This document shows positions 15,791 to 25,482 of a DNA stretch of 64,000 nucleotides, piece after piece. Positions within the stretch are counted from its first letter, which is position 1; the number at the start of each line of letters is the position of its first letter. The position numbers and the translations under genes are program-made. Below the pieces are notes generated by a model. It worked only from the letters and a program-made list of their open reading frames with translations, was not told the origin of the DNA and did not search any database. This stretch comes from Flavobacterium turcicum (GTDB lineage: Bacteria > Bacteroidota > Bacteroidia > Flavobacteriales > Flavobacteriaceae), in the NCBI RefSeq assembly GCF_011365745.1, contig NZ_JAAOBY010000002.1:434001-498000 (forward strand), in the 5' to 3' direction.

Positions 15791-18241
15791 TTAATTGTTT
15801 TGTTCATTGTTGAAAAATTGATCAAGAGCATGCATATCCATGATGTTTACACTTCGCGCTTTACTTCCTTCAAAAGGACCTACTATACCAGCAGCTTCTA
15901 ATTGATCAATTAATCGTCCTGCTCGGTTGTAGCCTAGTTTAAGTTTTCTTTGCAATAGTGATGCCGAACCTTGTTGTGCATTGACAATAATTTCGGCGGC
16001 TTCTCTGAATAAGCTGTCTCTTTCAGAAATATCTACATCAAGATTAATGCCATTTTCCTCTCCAACAAACTCTGGTAATAAATAAGCTGTTGCATATGCT
16101 TTTTGTGCACCAATGAATTCTGTAATTTTTTCGACTTCGGGCGTGTCTATGAAAGCACATTGTACACGTACGACATCGTTGCCATTAGTGTAAAGTAAAT
16201 CACCTCGACCAATTAATTGATCAGCACCTTGTGTGTCTAAAATAGTTCTAGAGTCAATTTTAGATGTTACTCTAAAAGCAATTCGAGCCGGGAAATTGGC
16301 CTTAATTAAACCGGTAATTACATTCACAGACGGACGTTGAGTAGCAATTATCAAGTGAATACCAATAGCTCTGGCCAATTGCGCCAATCTTGCTATAGGT
16401 ACTTCGACTTCTTTTCCTGCGGTCATAATTAAATCGGCAAACTCATCAACTACCAATACAATGTAGGGTAAAAATCGATGGCCATTTTCAGGATTTAGTT
16501 TCCTAGCCTTAAATTTATCGTTATATTCCTTAATGTTACGAACCATTGCATCTTTCAATAAGGAGTAACGATTATCCATCTCTACGCAAAGAGAGTTCAA
16601 AGTATTTACTACTTTCGCATTGTCGGTGATAATAGCATCATCCATATCAGGCAACTTAGCCAAGTAATGTCTTTCTATTTTATTAAAAAGTGTTAGTTCG
16701 ACTTTTTTAGGATCGACCAAGACAAATTTCACTTCTGCGGGATGCTTTTTGTACAAAAGTGATGTTAAAACTGCATTCAATCCAACCGATTTACCTTGAC
16801 CAGTAGCACCTGCCATCAAAAGGTGTGGCATCTTTGCTAAGTCAACTACAAATGTTTCGTTTGAAATGGTTTTTCCTAATGCAATTGGCAACTCCATTTC
16901 GGCTTCTTGAAATTTAGCGCTTCCAATTACACTTTTCATAGAAACCATCGTTGGGTTTTTATTTGGTACCTCAATACCAATAGTTCCTTTCCCAGGAATT
17001 GGAGCAATGATACGAATTCCTAATGCTGAAAGTGAAAGGGCAATATCATCCTCTAAACTCTTAATTTTGGAGATTCGAATTCCAGCTTCTGGCACAATTT
17101 CGTATAAAGTTACCGATGGACCAACGGTAGCTTTTATTTGTGCAATTTCGATTTTGTAATTGCGTAAAGTATCTACAATACGATTTTTATTTTCTTCTAA
17201 TTCTTCTTGATTAATGGTAATTCCGCCGCTTGAATATTCTTTTAAGATATCAATAGTTGGGAATTTATAGTTAGATAAATCCAAAGTAGGATCAAATAAA
17301 CCAAAATCAGCTACCAATCTTGATGCTAGATTTTCTTCGATGATATCTTCCTCCGGCGCCGTTTCAATAACAAATGATTCTACTATTTCTGGTTCGACTT
17401 TAATACTAGGAGCAGGAGTAAGCTCCATAGCGATGGGCTTGTTGGCTGGTTTTACGGCTAAGTCAGATGATGCGCTTATAGTTGGCTTGAGTGCTTCCTT
17501 GTTGATTTCAAATTGGGTGCCATTAGTTTTTAAATGTATGGTATCAATTTCTTCCTCTTCTGGAGTTGCATATTCTTCTAGGTTATAAGCGGCGCTGTTT
17601 TCTTTATCTTTTACTCCAATTGAAGGAGTTGCTTCTTCTTTTGCGGAAGCGGTAAATAAAGATTGAATTTTTTCAGGTGAAATTTTAACTTTGAATATTA
17701 CATAAATTATTATACCGAAAATTAAAGTCAATAAAGTCCCCGTTTTTCCTAAATAATCTTGCAAAAACAAGTTAAGTTCATAACCAATTGTTCCGCCTAA
17801 TTCAGGTACAGAAGTGGCAAAAAATCCTAACAAGACGCATAGAATAACCATAATGAATAGATCCCAGAACCAAATGTTTTTTAGTTTGCGACCAGGTATA
17901 CCAAGTACCATGTAAAGTCCTGTTAGAAAAAAGAGTCTAACAAACAAAAATGCTGCAATCCCAAATCCCTGAAAAACCAATAAATCTGCCAGAAATGCTC
18001 CAAATTTACCTAACCAGTTTTCTACCGTTTCCGAACGATCTATTAGCGCTTGAACAGCACTTTGATCTTGTTGCCCATGGAGGAAAAATGAAATAAAAGC
18101 GACTAGCAATGCAACCGAAAAAAGCACTAACAATGCTCCCAAAACAATTTTTTGTTGTTTAGAGATTACTATACTTTTTGGTGAATCTGCTTTGTCTGCG
18201 TTTATTTTGTTTGGGGGAGTCGTTTTGGTTGTTTTTGCCAT
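15791..18241 (-). CDS. ftsK: DNA translocase FtsK
   Basis: An 816-residue FtsK/SpoIIIE protein. Four or five membrane segments in the first 190 residues anchor it at the division septum; a linker rich in Glu follows to about 310; then the alpha/beta motor with Walker A GATGQGKSVG and Walker B VLVVDEFADL; the C-terminal winged-helix gamma domain (about 745-805, RKLKLGYNRAGRLIDQLE) recognises polar chromosome sequences and activates XerCD. It moves DNA through the closing septum and resolves chromosome dimers. It is the third gene of the tpx-dgkA-ftsK-lolA run. Confidence 0.97.
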   Translation of the reverse strand: MAKTTKTTPPNKINADKADSPKSIVISKQQKIVLGALLVLFSVALLVAFISFFLHGQQDQSAVQALIDRSETVENWLGKFGAFLADLLVFQGFGIAAFLFVRLFFLTGLYMVLGIPGRKLKNIWFWDLFIMVILCVLLGFFATSVPELGGTIGYELNLFLQDYLGKTGTLLTLIFGIIIYVIFKVKISPEKIQSLFTASAKEEATPSIGVKDKENSAAYNLEEYATPEEEEIDTIHLKTNGTQFEINKEALKPTISASSDLAVKPANKPIAMELTPAPSIKVEPEIVESFVIETAPEEDIIEENLASRLVADFGLFDPTLDLSNYKFPTIDILKEYSSGGITINQEELEENKNRIVDTLRNYKIEIAQIKATVGPSVTLYEIVPEAGIRISKIKSLEDDIALSLSALGIRIIAPIPGKGTIGIEVPNKNPTMVSMKSVIGSAKFQEAEMELPIALGKTISNETFVVDLAKMPHLLMAGATGQGKSVGLNAVLTSLLYKKHPAEVKFVLVDPKKVELTLFNKIERHYLAKLPDMDDAIITDNAKVVNTLNSLCVEMDNRYSLLKDAMVRNIKEYNDKFKARKLNPENGHRFLPYIVLVVDEFADLIMTAGKEVEVPIARLAQLARAIGIHLIIATQRPSVNVITGLIKANFPARIAFRVTSKIDSRTILDTQGADQLIGRGDLLYTNGNDVVRVQCAFIDTPEVEKITEFIGAQKAYATAYLLPEFVGEENGINLDVDISERDSLFREAAEIIVNAQQGSASLLQRKLKLGYNRAGRLIDQLEAAGIVGPFEGSKARSVNIMDMHALDQFFNNEQNN

Positions 18242-18259
18242 TCGAGATTGTAAAATTGC

Positions 18260-18634
18260 CTAAAAAATAAAAGGGATGTAAATAACAAGACCAATAACAA
18301 TTGCAGTTAGAGCGGCAAAAAATACCGCTCCTGCTGCAATGTCTTTTATGAATCCTATTTTTTCGTGAAAATTAGGGTGAATGAAATCGGCCATTTTTTC
18401 AACTGCGGTATTAAGTCCTTCTGTGCATAACACTAAGCCTAACGCCAATGTTTGAATAAGCCATTCGGTTTTTGAAATTCTAAAATAAAATCCAGCTGCT
18501 GTAACCGCCACTCCAAGACCGCATTGTACCATGATGCTATGCTCTGTTTTGATAAGTGTAACTGCGCCTTTAAATGCAAATTGTACACTTTTTAAACGTC
18601 CAGATAAAAATTTATTGTCTTTTTGAAATTCCAT
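18260..18634 (-). CDS. dgkA: Diacylglycerol kinase family protein
   Basis: A 124-residue integral membrane protein with three membrane helices (about 35-52, 57-73, 100-122) and the family signature EGLNTAVEKMAD (Glu72, Asn75, Glu79). Enzymes of this family phosphorylate diacylglycerol or undecaprenol using ATP, recycling lipid released by envelope synthesis. Which lipid is used here cannot be decided. It lies 11 bases after tpx and 18 before ftsK. Confidence 0.92.
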   Translation of the reverse strand: MEFQKDNKFLSGRLKSVQFAFKGAVTLIKTEHSIMVQCGLGVAVTAAGFYFRISKTEWLIQTLALGLVLCTEGLNTAVEKMADFIHPNFHEKIGFIKDIAAGAVFFAALTAIVIGLVIYIPFIF

Positions 18635-18645
18635 AGTGTTTGTGA

Positions 18646-19143
18646 TTACAATACTGCTAAAGCAGCTTCGTAATTTGGTTCGTCAGCAATTTCAGCTACT
18701 TGCTCAGTGTGTGTAATCACACCATTAGCATCAGTAACAATGATTACGCGAGAGTGTAAACCTGCTAAAGGTCCGTCAGTGATTTCTAAACCATTATTCT
18801 TACCAAATTCTCCTGAAGCAAAATCAGATAAATTTACCACATTTTCAAGTCCTTCAGCTCCACAAAAACGTTTTTGAGCAAATGGTAAATCGCGAGAAAC
18901 ACAAAGAACTACTGTGTTATCAAGACTTGCAGCACTTTCGTTAAATTTTCTAACAGAGGCAGCACAAGTTCCTGTATCAATACTTGGAAAAATATTCAAA
19001 ACTAATTTTTTACCTGCAAACGAAGTTAAATCGGCTACAGATAAATCAGTTGCAACTAGTTTAAAATCAGATAATTTTGAGCCAACTGTTGGTAGTTCGC
19101 CTGAAGTGTTTATTGGATTTCCTCCTAATGTAATAGATGCCAT
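18646..19143 (-). CDS. tpx: Thiol peroxidase, atypical 2-Cys peroxiredoxin
   Basis: A 165-residue peroxiredoxin of the Tpx group. The peroxidatic Cys60 lies in the motif [11 protein letters not shown] and the resolving Cys94 in KRFCGAEGL, the spacing typical for Tpx, which forms an intramolecular disulfide reduced by thioredoxin. It removes hydrogen peroxide and alkyl hydroperoxides. It is the first gene of the minus-strand run to ribB, with its own promoter upstream; a thioredoxin and a second peroxiredoxin lie just beyond on the same strand. Confidence 0.95.
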   Translation of the reverse strand: MASITLGGNPINTSGELPTVGSKLSDFKLVATDLSVADLTSFAGKKLVLNIFPSIDTGTCAASVRKFNESAASLDNTVVLCVSRDLPFAQKRFCGAEGLENVVNLSDFASGEFGKNNGLEITDGPLAGLHSRVIIVTDANGVITHTEQVAEIADEPNYEAALAVL

Positions 19144-19166
19144 AATTTTTGTTTTTTTGTGAGGTT

Positions 19167-19174
19167 CAAAAGTA
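19167..19174 (-). promoter_or_regulatory. Promoter -7 element of the tpx operon
   Basis: On the minus strand this reads TACTTTTG, 24 bases before the tpx start codon. It probably drives tpx and the following genes. Confidence 0.6.
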
Positions 19175-19274
19175 TGAAAATTATTTAAGATTTAAGTCTA
19201 CGCTTTGGGTTTTAAGTTTTGATTTTAGCGTTTATTTAAAATTAATTTTACGTCACAGTGTGTTCCATTTTCCC

Positions 19275-19305
19275 AAAAAAAAAACGCACTCCGAATTGGA
19301 ATGCG
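19275..19305 (-). terminator. Terminator of the peroxiredoxin-thioredoxin operon
   Basis: Stem CGCACTCC / GGAATGCG (one G-U pair, 19285-19305) with a run of ten A at 19275-19284, which is a U-run when read on the minus strand. It lies 23 bases after the stop of the small protein gene at 19328. Confidence 0.85.
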
Positions 19306-19327
19306 CTTTGTATGATGTAAAACTTTT

Positions 19328-19585
19328 TTATTTATCGATTGATCCAAGCACTCGTTTCATAAATTGGTTCAAAGCTTCTTTTTTATCAACACCAGATTTA
19401 ACCAATTTGTTGACTTCAATCGCACCGTACATGTTTGAGATTAACTCGCCAATAACATCTAATTCTTCATCTTTTAAGGAAGGAATTTCAGTCATAGCCT
19501 CTAATACATCAATGGTTTCAATGATGTAGTCCTCATCGTTTTCCTCGATAAATTGTGTTAAATGTTTGATTACGGGTAACTTCAT
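19328..19585 (-). CDS. Small conserved acidic protein (probably DUF6952)
   Basis: An 85-residue, helix-rich, acidic cytoplasmic protein without membrane segments or cysteines (central part PSLKDEELDVIGELISNM). I recall it as the DUF6952 family, which is found next to thioredoxin and peroxiredoxin genes in flavobacteria, but could not verify this. It is the third gene after peroxiredoxin and thioredoxin on the same strand and is followed by the terminator, so a role in peroxide defence is inferred from context alone. Confidence 0.7.
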   Translation of the reverse strand: MKLPVIKHLTQFIEENDEDYIIETIDVLEAMTEIPSLKDEELDVIGELISNMYGAIEVNKLVKSGVDKKEALNQFMKRVLGSIDK

Positions 19586-19681
19586 ATTCTTTTTTTATTT
19601 TGGTGTCTAAGTTTTTAGTTAATTCAAAGTTTAGAATTTTGTTGCCTAGGCTGACAATTTTAAACTTTGAACTGAAAAAAA

Positions 19682-19990
19682 TTAAACAATTTCGTTTACC
19701 AACTCAACCAATACTTCTTGTTTGTTGGTTTGTGTTTCGTTTACTAATTTTCCATTTACAAAAGTAGCAAAAGTAGGTAAGTTGCTTACATTAGCTAATT
19801 TGCGTGATTCTGGGAAATTTTCAGCGTCTACCAAAGCGAAAGTCATGGCTTCGTTTTCAGTAGCCAATTTTTTAAATTTTGGTTTCATGATTCGGCAATT
19901 GCCACACCAAGAAGCTGAAAACTGTACTACCACTTTTTCATCTTTAGCGATTAAATCTTGTAAACTATCAGAAGTTAATTCTATTAACAT
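19682..19990 (-). CDS. Thioredoxin family protein
   Basis: A 102-residue thioredoxin with active site WCGNC, and a cis-Pro in SNLPTF. The central pair Gly-Asn replaces the usual Gly-Pro, which shifts the redox potential. There is no signal peptide, so it is cytoplasmic. The start at 19990 (MLIELTSDSL) is preferred over an in-frame TTG at 20020. It lies between the 2-Cys peroxiredoxin (upstream) and the small protein at 19328 and is a likely electron donor for that peroxiredoxin and for Tpx. Confidence 0.92.
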   Translation of the reverse strand: MLIELTSDSLQDLIAKDEKVVVQFSASWCGNCRIMKPKFKKLATENEAMTFALVDAENFPESRKLANVSNLPTFATFVNGKLVNETQTNKQEVLVELVNEIV

Positions 19991-20113
19991 GGGATGTTTT
20001 TTTAGGGTTGAAAGTAACAAAGGTTCACAGAGGTAAAGTTTTTAGAACTTCTTGACTTTGTGTGACAAAAAAGCTGTCGCTCAGCCCCTCTAAACCTTTG
20101 TATCTTTATTTTA

Positions 20114-20752
20114 TTAGTTTAAACTTAAGTATTCAGCAGTACTTACGCGGTCAGCGCTCATTGCTTCTTTACCAGCTTCCCAGTTTGCAGGACAAACTTC
20201 ACCTTTTTCTTGAATGTGTGTGTAAGCATCAACCATACGCAAGTACTCGTTTACGTTACGACCTAATGGCATATCGTTTACACTTTCGTGGAAAATTTTA
20301 CCCGTTTCATCAATTAAATAAGTAGCTCTAAAAGTTACGTTAGATCCTTCGATGATAACAGAATCTGTTTCTTCACTGTACTCAGTTGAGTCGATGTCAA
20401 GAATTCCTAAAATGTTAGATAAGTTACGGTTTGTATCAGCAAGAATTGGGTAAGTTACACCTTCAATTCCACCATTGTTTTTTGGAGTATTCAACCAAGC
20501 AAAGTGTACTTCGTTTGTATCACAAGATGCTCCAATGATCATTGTATTTCTTTTTTCAAATTCTGGTAAAGCAGCTTGAAAAGCGTGTAATTCAGTTGGG
20601 CATACAAAAGTAAAATCTTTTGGGTACCAAAATAAAAGTACTTTTTTGTTGTTGTTTACTGCTTCTTCGAAAACGTTGATTTTTAAATTATCACCCATCT
20701 CAGAGATAGCATCTACTGCAATACTTGGAAATTTTTTACCTACTAATGACAT
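20114..20752 (-). CDS. 2-Cys peroxiredoxin (AhpC/TSA family)
   Basis: A 212-residue typical 2-Cys peroxiredoxin: peroxidatic Cys51 in FTFVCPTELHAF and resolving Cys187 in GEVCPANW. It reduces peroxides through an intersubunit disulfide. No ahpF lies nearby; the thioredoxin gene 120 bases downstream on the same strand is the probable reductant. A promoter element lies 35 bases upstream. Confidence 0.95.
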   Translation of the reverse strand: MSLVGKKFPSIAVDAISEMGDNLKINVFEEAVNNNKKVLLFWYPKDFTFVCPTELHAFQAALPEFEKRNTMIIGASCDTNEVHFAWLNTPKNNGGIEGVTYPILADTNRNLSNILGILDIDSTEYSEETDSVIIEGSNVTFRATYLIDETGKIFHESVNDMPLGRNVNEYLRMVDAYTHIQEKGEVCPANWEAGKEAMSADRVSTAEYLSLN

Positions 20753-20786
20753 TTTTATTGACTTTAAAGTTAATTTTTTGATTTTG

Positions 20787-20794
20787 CAAAAGTA
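20787..20794 (-). promoter_or_regulatory. Promoter -7 element of the peroxiredoxin gene
   Basis: Read on the minus strand this is TACTTTTG, about 35 bases before the start codon at 20752. Confidence 0.55.
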
Positions 20795-20894
20795 GTTGTT
20801 CCTTGTTTAAATTAAAACAGATGTTTCATTACATATTCTTATACTTTAATAAACTTTTCTTATGTCTTATCTCAATTAACTTAAGTCCTCGTTG

Positions 20895-22505
20895 TTAATT
20901 CAAAGGAACATGTACGGATAACGTTCCTTTTCCTAAAGTATCTGTCAATAAATGTTGCGCCGCAATCTCTTGAAACTCTTTAAAATCTTGGTAAACCATT
21001 ACCAAACCTTTTGCTTGCGACAGACTTGGAATGACTTGTAAGGAGTATGGATTCCCAAACACGTAGACTGTACATTTTTTAGTTTCTAAAAGTTTTTGTA
21101 GCATGTGCAACACGTCGTCTTCTAACTCAAAATTATTTAGTGGCTTGGCTTTTGGGACAAACAATGCTATTAGTAGAGAATCAAAGTTTTGTAATTCCTG
21201 TTCAAATTGTGATAAAAATGATCTATCGTCAAGTGTATAGGCAAATGTCGGACTTGATAATTCGCTTTCTAAACTATTAAAAAATAAATTGTTAATTGGT
21301 CCGTATAAGCTTATTTTGGCAAATGATTTCTTCTCAATAGGATTTAATAATTCTGCCTTTTTGGTTTTATTTATTAAGGTTGTAATGCTGTTTTGAGCAA
21401 TTTTTGTATTAAGTTTTGATGTTGTTTCCCAGTCAAAAGTAGTTGCGCTTTCAAGCTGAAATTCACTATTTGTATCAAATAAACCTGCTTTTTTCTTGTA
21501 CTTCAAGATGCGATCGTAACTAGCGTCGATTCGTTCCGGAGTAGCATTGGTTTTAATAAATTGAATTCCTTCAGCAATGTTTTCTGCAAAACACAAAACA
21601 TCATTTCCTGCCTGAAAAGCCTCCCATTCTAATTGTCCTTTTTCACTGTACAATTTTGAAACGCTGTGCATGTTCAAGGCATCTGAAATAACGAGTCCCT
21701 CAAATCCCATTTGAGTACGTAGTAATCCTTCAATAACTTTTTGAGATAAAGTTGCCGAAGTATTTTCGCCATCGTTTAAAGCAGGCACCGCTAAATGTCC
21801 AATCATAATAGAATCAACATCGGCTGCAATTCCGGCAGCAAAAGGATGCAATTCATTATTCATTAATTCCTCCAAACTTTCTGTTAAAACAGGTAAGCCA
21901 AGGTGAGAATCGACATTCGTATTGCCGTGTCCGGGAAAATGTTTCAAACAACCTAAAATGCCTACATCATTTAAACCTTGCAAATAAGCTAGCGCGAATT
22001 GAGCGACTTTTTCTTTGTCTTCACCAAAGGAACGGTAGCCAATTACTGGATTATCCGGATTGTTATTGATATCAGCTAATGGCGCTAAATTGTAATGAAT
22101 ACCAACTTTTTTTAAATCAGTACCAATTTGTTTTCCTACTTGATAAACCAAATCTATTTTGCTCAAGGGCAAAGATCCAAGAGTAATTGCGTAGGGATAT
22201 TGAGGTGTTTTTTCAACACGCATTGCTAATCCCCATTCGGCATCTATACTAATAAGTAATGGAGTAGAGGCGCATTTTTGATAGCGAACAATAAGCTCTT
22301 TCAGGCTTTGGCAACTTTCATCATTTAAAATGACTTGTTTTTTAGACTCGTAATTAGTGGCAGCACTGGCTCTACTATGAAAAAAAGTAAGTCCACCAAT
22401 GTGATGTTCGCTAATTAATTGTTCCAAAGCTTGAATTTCACTTTCGTTGTCGTTAATGAATGCTGCCGGAAAGAAAAACTGTCCAATTTTTTGTTCTAAA
22501 GTCAT
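20895..22505 (-). CDS. Glycoside hydrolase family 3, beta-N-acetylglucosaminidase-like (NagZ type)
   Basis: A 536-residue GH3 enzyme. The N-terminal barrel carries KHFPGHGNTNVDSH (188-201), the loop with the catalytic His/Asp pair seen in NagZ-type N-acetylglucosaminidases, and the nucleophile Asp275 in VISDALNMH. A C-terminal alpha/beta domain (about 380-536) makes it longer than proteobacterial NagZ and like Gram-positive members. No signal peptide is seen, so it probably acts in the cytoplasm on imported muropeptides. Start at ATG 22505 (MTLEQKIGQFF); the longer frame begins with TTG. It follows the AmpG-like transporter by about 100 bases. Confidence 0.88.
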   Translation of the reverse strand: MTLEQKIGQFFFPAAFINDNESEIQALEQLISEHHIGGLTFFHSRASAATNYESKKQVILNDESCQSLKELIVRYQKCASTPLLISIDAEWGLAMRVEKTPQYPYAITLGSLPLSKIDLVYQVGKQIGTDLKKVGIHYNLAPLADINNNPDNPVIGYRSFGEDKEKVAQFALAYLQGLNDVGILGCLKHFPGHGNTNVDSHLGLPVLTESLEELMNNELHPFAAGIAADVDSIMIGHLAVPALNDGENTSATLSQKVIEGLLRTQMGFEGLVISDALNMHSVSKLYSEKGQLEWEAFQAGNDVLCFAENIAEGIQFIKTNATPERIDASYDRILKYKKKAGLFDTNSEFQLESATTFDWETTSKLNTKIAQNSITTLINKTKKAELLNPIEKKSFAKISLYGPINNLFFNSLESELSSPTFAYTLDDRSFLSQFEQELQNFDSLLIALFVPKAKPLNNFELEDDVLHMLQKLLETKKCTVYVFGNPYSLQVIPSLSQAKGLVMVYQDFKEFQEIAAQHLLTDTLGKGTLSVHVPLN

Positions 22506-22607
22506 TGTAAAAGTGGAATAGTATTGTTGTAAAAGCAAAATGCGTTGGTTCTGGTAACGAATATTGTGCGAACTTGCTGCAGGCTTGCTGTTTTATTTTA
22601 AATTAAA

Positions 22608-23900
22608 TTACTTCGATTGACGAAGATTCTCAGGAGTACTTTTTTTGCCAAAATCATTAGGATAAATCAAGAATCGTGACAAAATTAAACCCGGAATAGT
22701 AGCCACAAAAACCCAAATAAAGAAGTTTCCGTACCCTAAATATTCTTGTATGTAACCACTAACCATGCCTGGTAACATCATACCAAGAGCCATAAGACCA
22801 GTAGCAATAGAATAGTGGGAGGTTTTCGATTCGCCTTCGGCAACATAAATTAAGTACATCATGAAGGCAGCAAAACCAAAACCGTAGCCAAATTGCTCTG
22901 CCACAACTGTTGCGTATACATACCAAATATCTGTAGGGTGATAATGCGCTAATAAAATAAATCCGATTATAGGTAAATGCATGGTTAAAATCATGGGCAA
23001 CATCCATTTTCCTAAGCCATCTTTACTGATGACAATTCCGCCTAAAATCCCTCCAATTGTGAGCGCAATTAAACCAAAAGTTCCGTAAATAACGCCAACT
23101 TCTTGCGTACTCAAGCCTAAACCTCCTTTTTCTAAAGGATCAATTAAAAATGGACTCAGCATTTTCAATAATTGTGACTCTCCCAAACGGAACAATAAAA
23201 TAAAAACGAGTACTAAACCTATTTGTTTCTTTTGAAAAAAACTTTTGAAAACAGTTCCAAAGCTTTTATTTGTAATGCTTTCAGCACTTAATGGAGCGGC
23301 TGTTGATTCTGTTTTTGGACTCACGAAAAAATTATAAATAGTGATAATAGTCATTAAAATTCCAACTAAAACCATTGTGCAGGACCATGCTTTATTTTTA
23401 TCTCCAAATTCAATTTCGAGGTAGCCTGCCAGTACTACAATTAATCCGTTTCCGGTAAGCATCGCAAGTCTGTAAAATGTACTTCTAATTCCTAAAAAAA
23501 AGGACTGTTGGTCTTTGCTTAGCGCCAACAAATAAAAACCATCACTCGCCACATCATTTGAGGCAGAAGCAAAAGCTGCTACCCAAAATATCGCCAAGGT
23601 CACAAAGAAAAATTGCTGCAGTGGAAGCATAAAACCTACCAAAACAAAAGCAATTGAAATCAGTAATTGCATGCTTAAAAACCATTTTCGTTTGGTAGAA
23701 TATAAGTCGATAAACGGACTCCATAATGGTTTAATAACCCATGGTAAGTACAGCAAACTGGTGTAAACACCAATAGCTTCATTGTCAATTCCTAAGTTTT
23801 TATACATGATAACCGACACCGAAATGATGATGGCATACGGTAATCCGGAAGCGAAGTTTAATATGGGTATCCAAAACCAGGGCGTGTTATCTGCTTTCAT
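22608..23900 (-). CDS. AmpG-like MFS transporter (probable muropeptide permease)
   Basis: A 430-residue major facilitator protein with 12 predicted membrane helices and AmpG-type features: GLPYAIIISVSVIMY in helix 1, LPWVIKPLWSPFID in the loop after helix 2, and ASASNDVASDGFY in helix 4. AmpG imports anhydromuropeptides for cell-wall recycling. It lies between a putative peptidoglycan-acting glycosyl hydrolase and a NagZ-like GH3 enzyme, 9 bases after the former, which supports that substrate. The actual ligand remains unproven. Confidence 0.88.
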   Translation of the reverse strand: MKADNTPWFWIPILNFASGLPYAIIISVSVIMYKNLGIDNEAIGVYTSLLYLPWVIKPLWSPFIDLYSTKRKWFLSMQLLISIAFVLVGFMLPLQQFFFVTLAIFWVAAFASASNDVASDGFYLLALSKDQQSFFLGIRSTFYRLAMLTGNGLIVVLAGYLEIEFGDKNKAWSCTMVLVGILMTIITIYNFFVSPKTESTAAPLSAESITNKSFGTVFKSFFQKKQIGLVLVFILLFRLGESQLLKMLSPFLIDPLEKGGLGLSTQEVGVIYGTFGLIALTIGGILGGIVISKDGLGKWMLPMILTMHLPIIGFILLAHYHPTDIWYVYATVVAEQFGYGFGFAAFMMYLIYVAEGESKTSHYSIATGLMALGMMLPGMVSGYIQEYLGYGNFFIWVFVATIPGLILSRFLIYPNDFGKKSTPENLRQSK

Positions 23901-23909
23901 AGTTTGTTT

Positions 23910-25451
23910 TTAGTTTGATGCTGCTGCAAATGATACAATGGTTGGCTCACTTTCGTTGCCATACAAATCGATAAAGGTAATTGCGCAGGTTTTGTTTTTG
24001 TCTAGTTTATAACTCGGAATAGCAATTTCAGCCAACTTTGTTTGCTCATTGAAGGTCACTTTCGCAATCATTTGACTTGGGTTATTGATGTCTAATTTTG
24101 TTTGAAATCGAGAACTGTAAACCACTACATAACGCATGATTTCGCCCGCCGGTTGAGCAACAATAAAACGCGAAGCTATCGGGTCATATTGAATTGTAGT
24201 AGCAATTGGTTTGCTCTGGTTTTTTTTCACTGCTTGTGGCACCACGTTGGGCAACGCAGGATATTTGTATTGATTTTCAAGAAGCAATTTAGCCACGGTT
24301 TGATTTTTATTTACAAATCCTTTGGCACTGAAATAAGCATTTCCTTGAACGTTTTTGTAAGTTCTAGTCAAATCAATTTGGTTTGGAATCTCTTTGGGAT
24401 TGTTCCATCTTTTATCCGAATCTTCGTTTACTTTATAAGTGCTGTTTCCGATGTAAATAGCAGTGTTGTTGGAGTTGTCAGCCCACCATTTCAACAATTT
24501 TGAATACGATGCTTTTGGATGATCAATACTCCAATACAATTGTGGCAAAATATAATCGATCCATTTATTATCCATCCAAGCTAATGGATCGGCAAAAAGA
24601 TCGTCGTAATTGGTTTGCCCCGCCTCAGTATCGGAACCTTTTGGGTCAACCGATTTATTGCGCCAAACTCCAAACGGGCTAATTCCGAATTGAACCCAAG
24701 GTTTTATCTTTTTAATCGAAAAAGCGACATCTTTAACAAAAGTATTCACGTTTTGTCTTCTCCAATCTTCTAAACTTAAACCAGCCCCATATTTTTTATA
24801 TGCAACTGCGTCATTGAATTTTTCGTTAGGCACTTTGTAAGGATAAAAATAATCGTCAAAATGAATGGCGTCAATATCGTAATTGGTCACTACTTCGTTT
24901 ACCACGTTTAATAAATGAGCTTGTACTTCAGGCAAGGCAGGGTTGTAATAAATTTTTCCGCCATAGCGAATCATCCATTCCGGATGTTTAAAATAATCGT
25001 GCTCAGGACTCAAAATACTGGTATTGTAATCCATTGTGGCGCGGTACGGATTGAGCCATGCGTGAAATTCAAAACCTCGATTGTGTGCCTCGGTAATCAT
25101 CCAAGCCATGACATCGTAGTAAGGTTGTGGCGCTTTCCCTTCTTTACCTGTTAAAAAACGAGACCATGGCGCCAATTTAGTTGGGTAAAAAGCATCGCCA
25201 ACACTACGTATTTGAACGATTACAGCATTGTAATTCAGTTTTTTGTAAGTTTCTAAAATTTCAAGATAATCTGCTTTTTGCTTGGCAACGTTATCAGTGC
25301 CCGCTTTTGGCCAATCAATATTTACAACTGTTGCAATCCATACGGCTCTAAATTCGTTTTTAGGATGTTGAGTAGCTGTTTGTGCGCTCATTTGATGAAA
25401 AGTCAGTAAAAAGATGGACATCAATAAAGCACAGCGCTTGAAATTTTTCAT
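23910..25451 (-). CDS. Family 10-like glycosyl hydrolase (GHL10), secreted
   Basis: A 513-residue protein with a signal peptide (hydrophobic CALLMSIFLLTF, cleavage near residue 25) and a TIM-barrel domain of the GHL10/DUF187 family: EFRAVWIATVVNIDWP near the start, then FHAWLNPYRA, DAIHFDDYFYPY and DYILPQLYWS. A C-terminal beta-sandwich follows from about residue 420. Characterised relatives cleave denuded peptidoglycan glycans, for example in sporulation and division. Start at ATG 25451, which places the signal peptide at the N-terminus. With the two downstream genes it suggests release, import and breakdown of wall fragments. Confidence 0.88.
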   Translation of the reverse strand: MKNFKRCALLMSIFLLTFHQMSAQTATQHPKNEFRAVWIATVVNIDWPKAGTDNVAKQKADYLEILETYKKLNYNAVIVQIRSVGDAFYPTKLAPWSRFLTGKEGKAPQPYYDVMAWMITEAHNRGFEFHAWLNPYRATMDYNTSILSPEHDYFKHPEWMIRYGGKIYYNPALPEVQAHLLNVVNEVVTNYDIDAIHFDDYFYPYKVPNEKFNDAVAYKKYGAGLSLEDWRRQNVNTFVKDVAFSIKKIKPWVQFGISPFGVWRNKSVDPKGSDTEAGQTNYDDLFADPLAWMDNKWIDYILPQLYWSIDHPKASYSKLLKWWADNSNNTAIYIGNSTYKVNEDSDKRWNNPKEIPNQIDLTRTYKNVQGNAYFSAKGFVNKNQTVAKLLLENQYKYPALPNVVPQAVKKNQSKPIATTIQYDPIASRFIVAQPAGEIMRYVVVYSSRFQTKLDINNPSQMIAKVTFNEQTKLAEIAIPSYKLDKNKTCAITFIDLYGNESEPTIVSFAAASN

Positions 25452-25474
25452 TCGAGTGTAATTTTTAAAGTGTT

Positions 25475-25482
25475 CAAAAATA
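25475..25482 (-). promoter_or_regulatory. Promoter -7 element of the GHL10-AmpG-GH3 operon
   Basis: Read on the minus strand this is TATTTTTG, 24 bases before ATG 25451. A TTG (minus strand, 25508-25510) lies 25 bases further upstream. Confidence 0.5.

Noticed and set aside
19149..19529. 126-codon plus-strand frame
   Set aside because: Overlaps a terminator and lies antisense to the small acidic protein gene; no start context or motif.
24102..24503. 133-codon plus-strand frame
   Set aside because: Antisense shadow of the GHL10 hydrolase gene.
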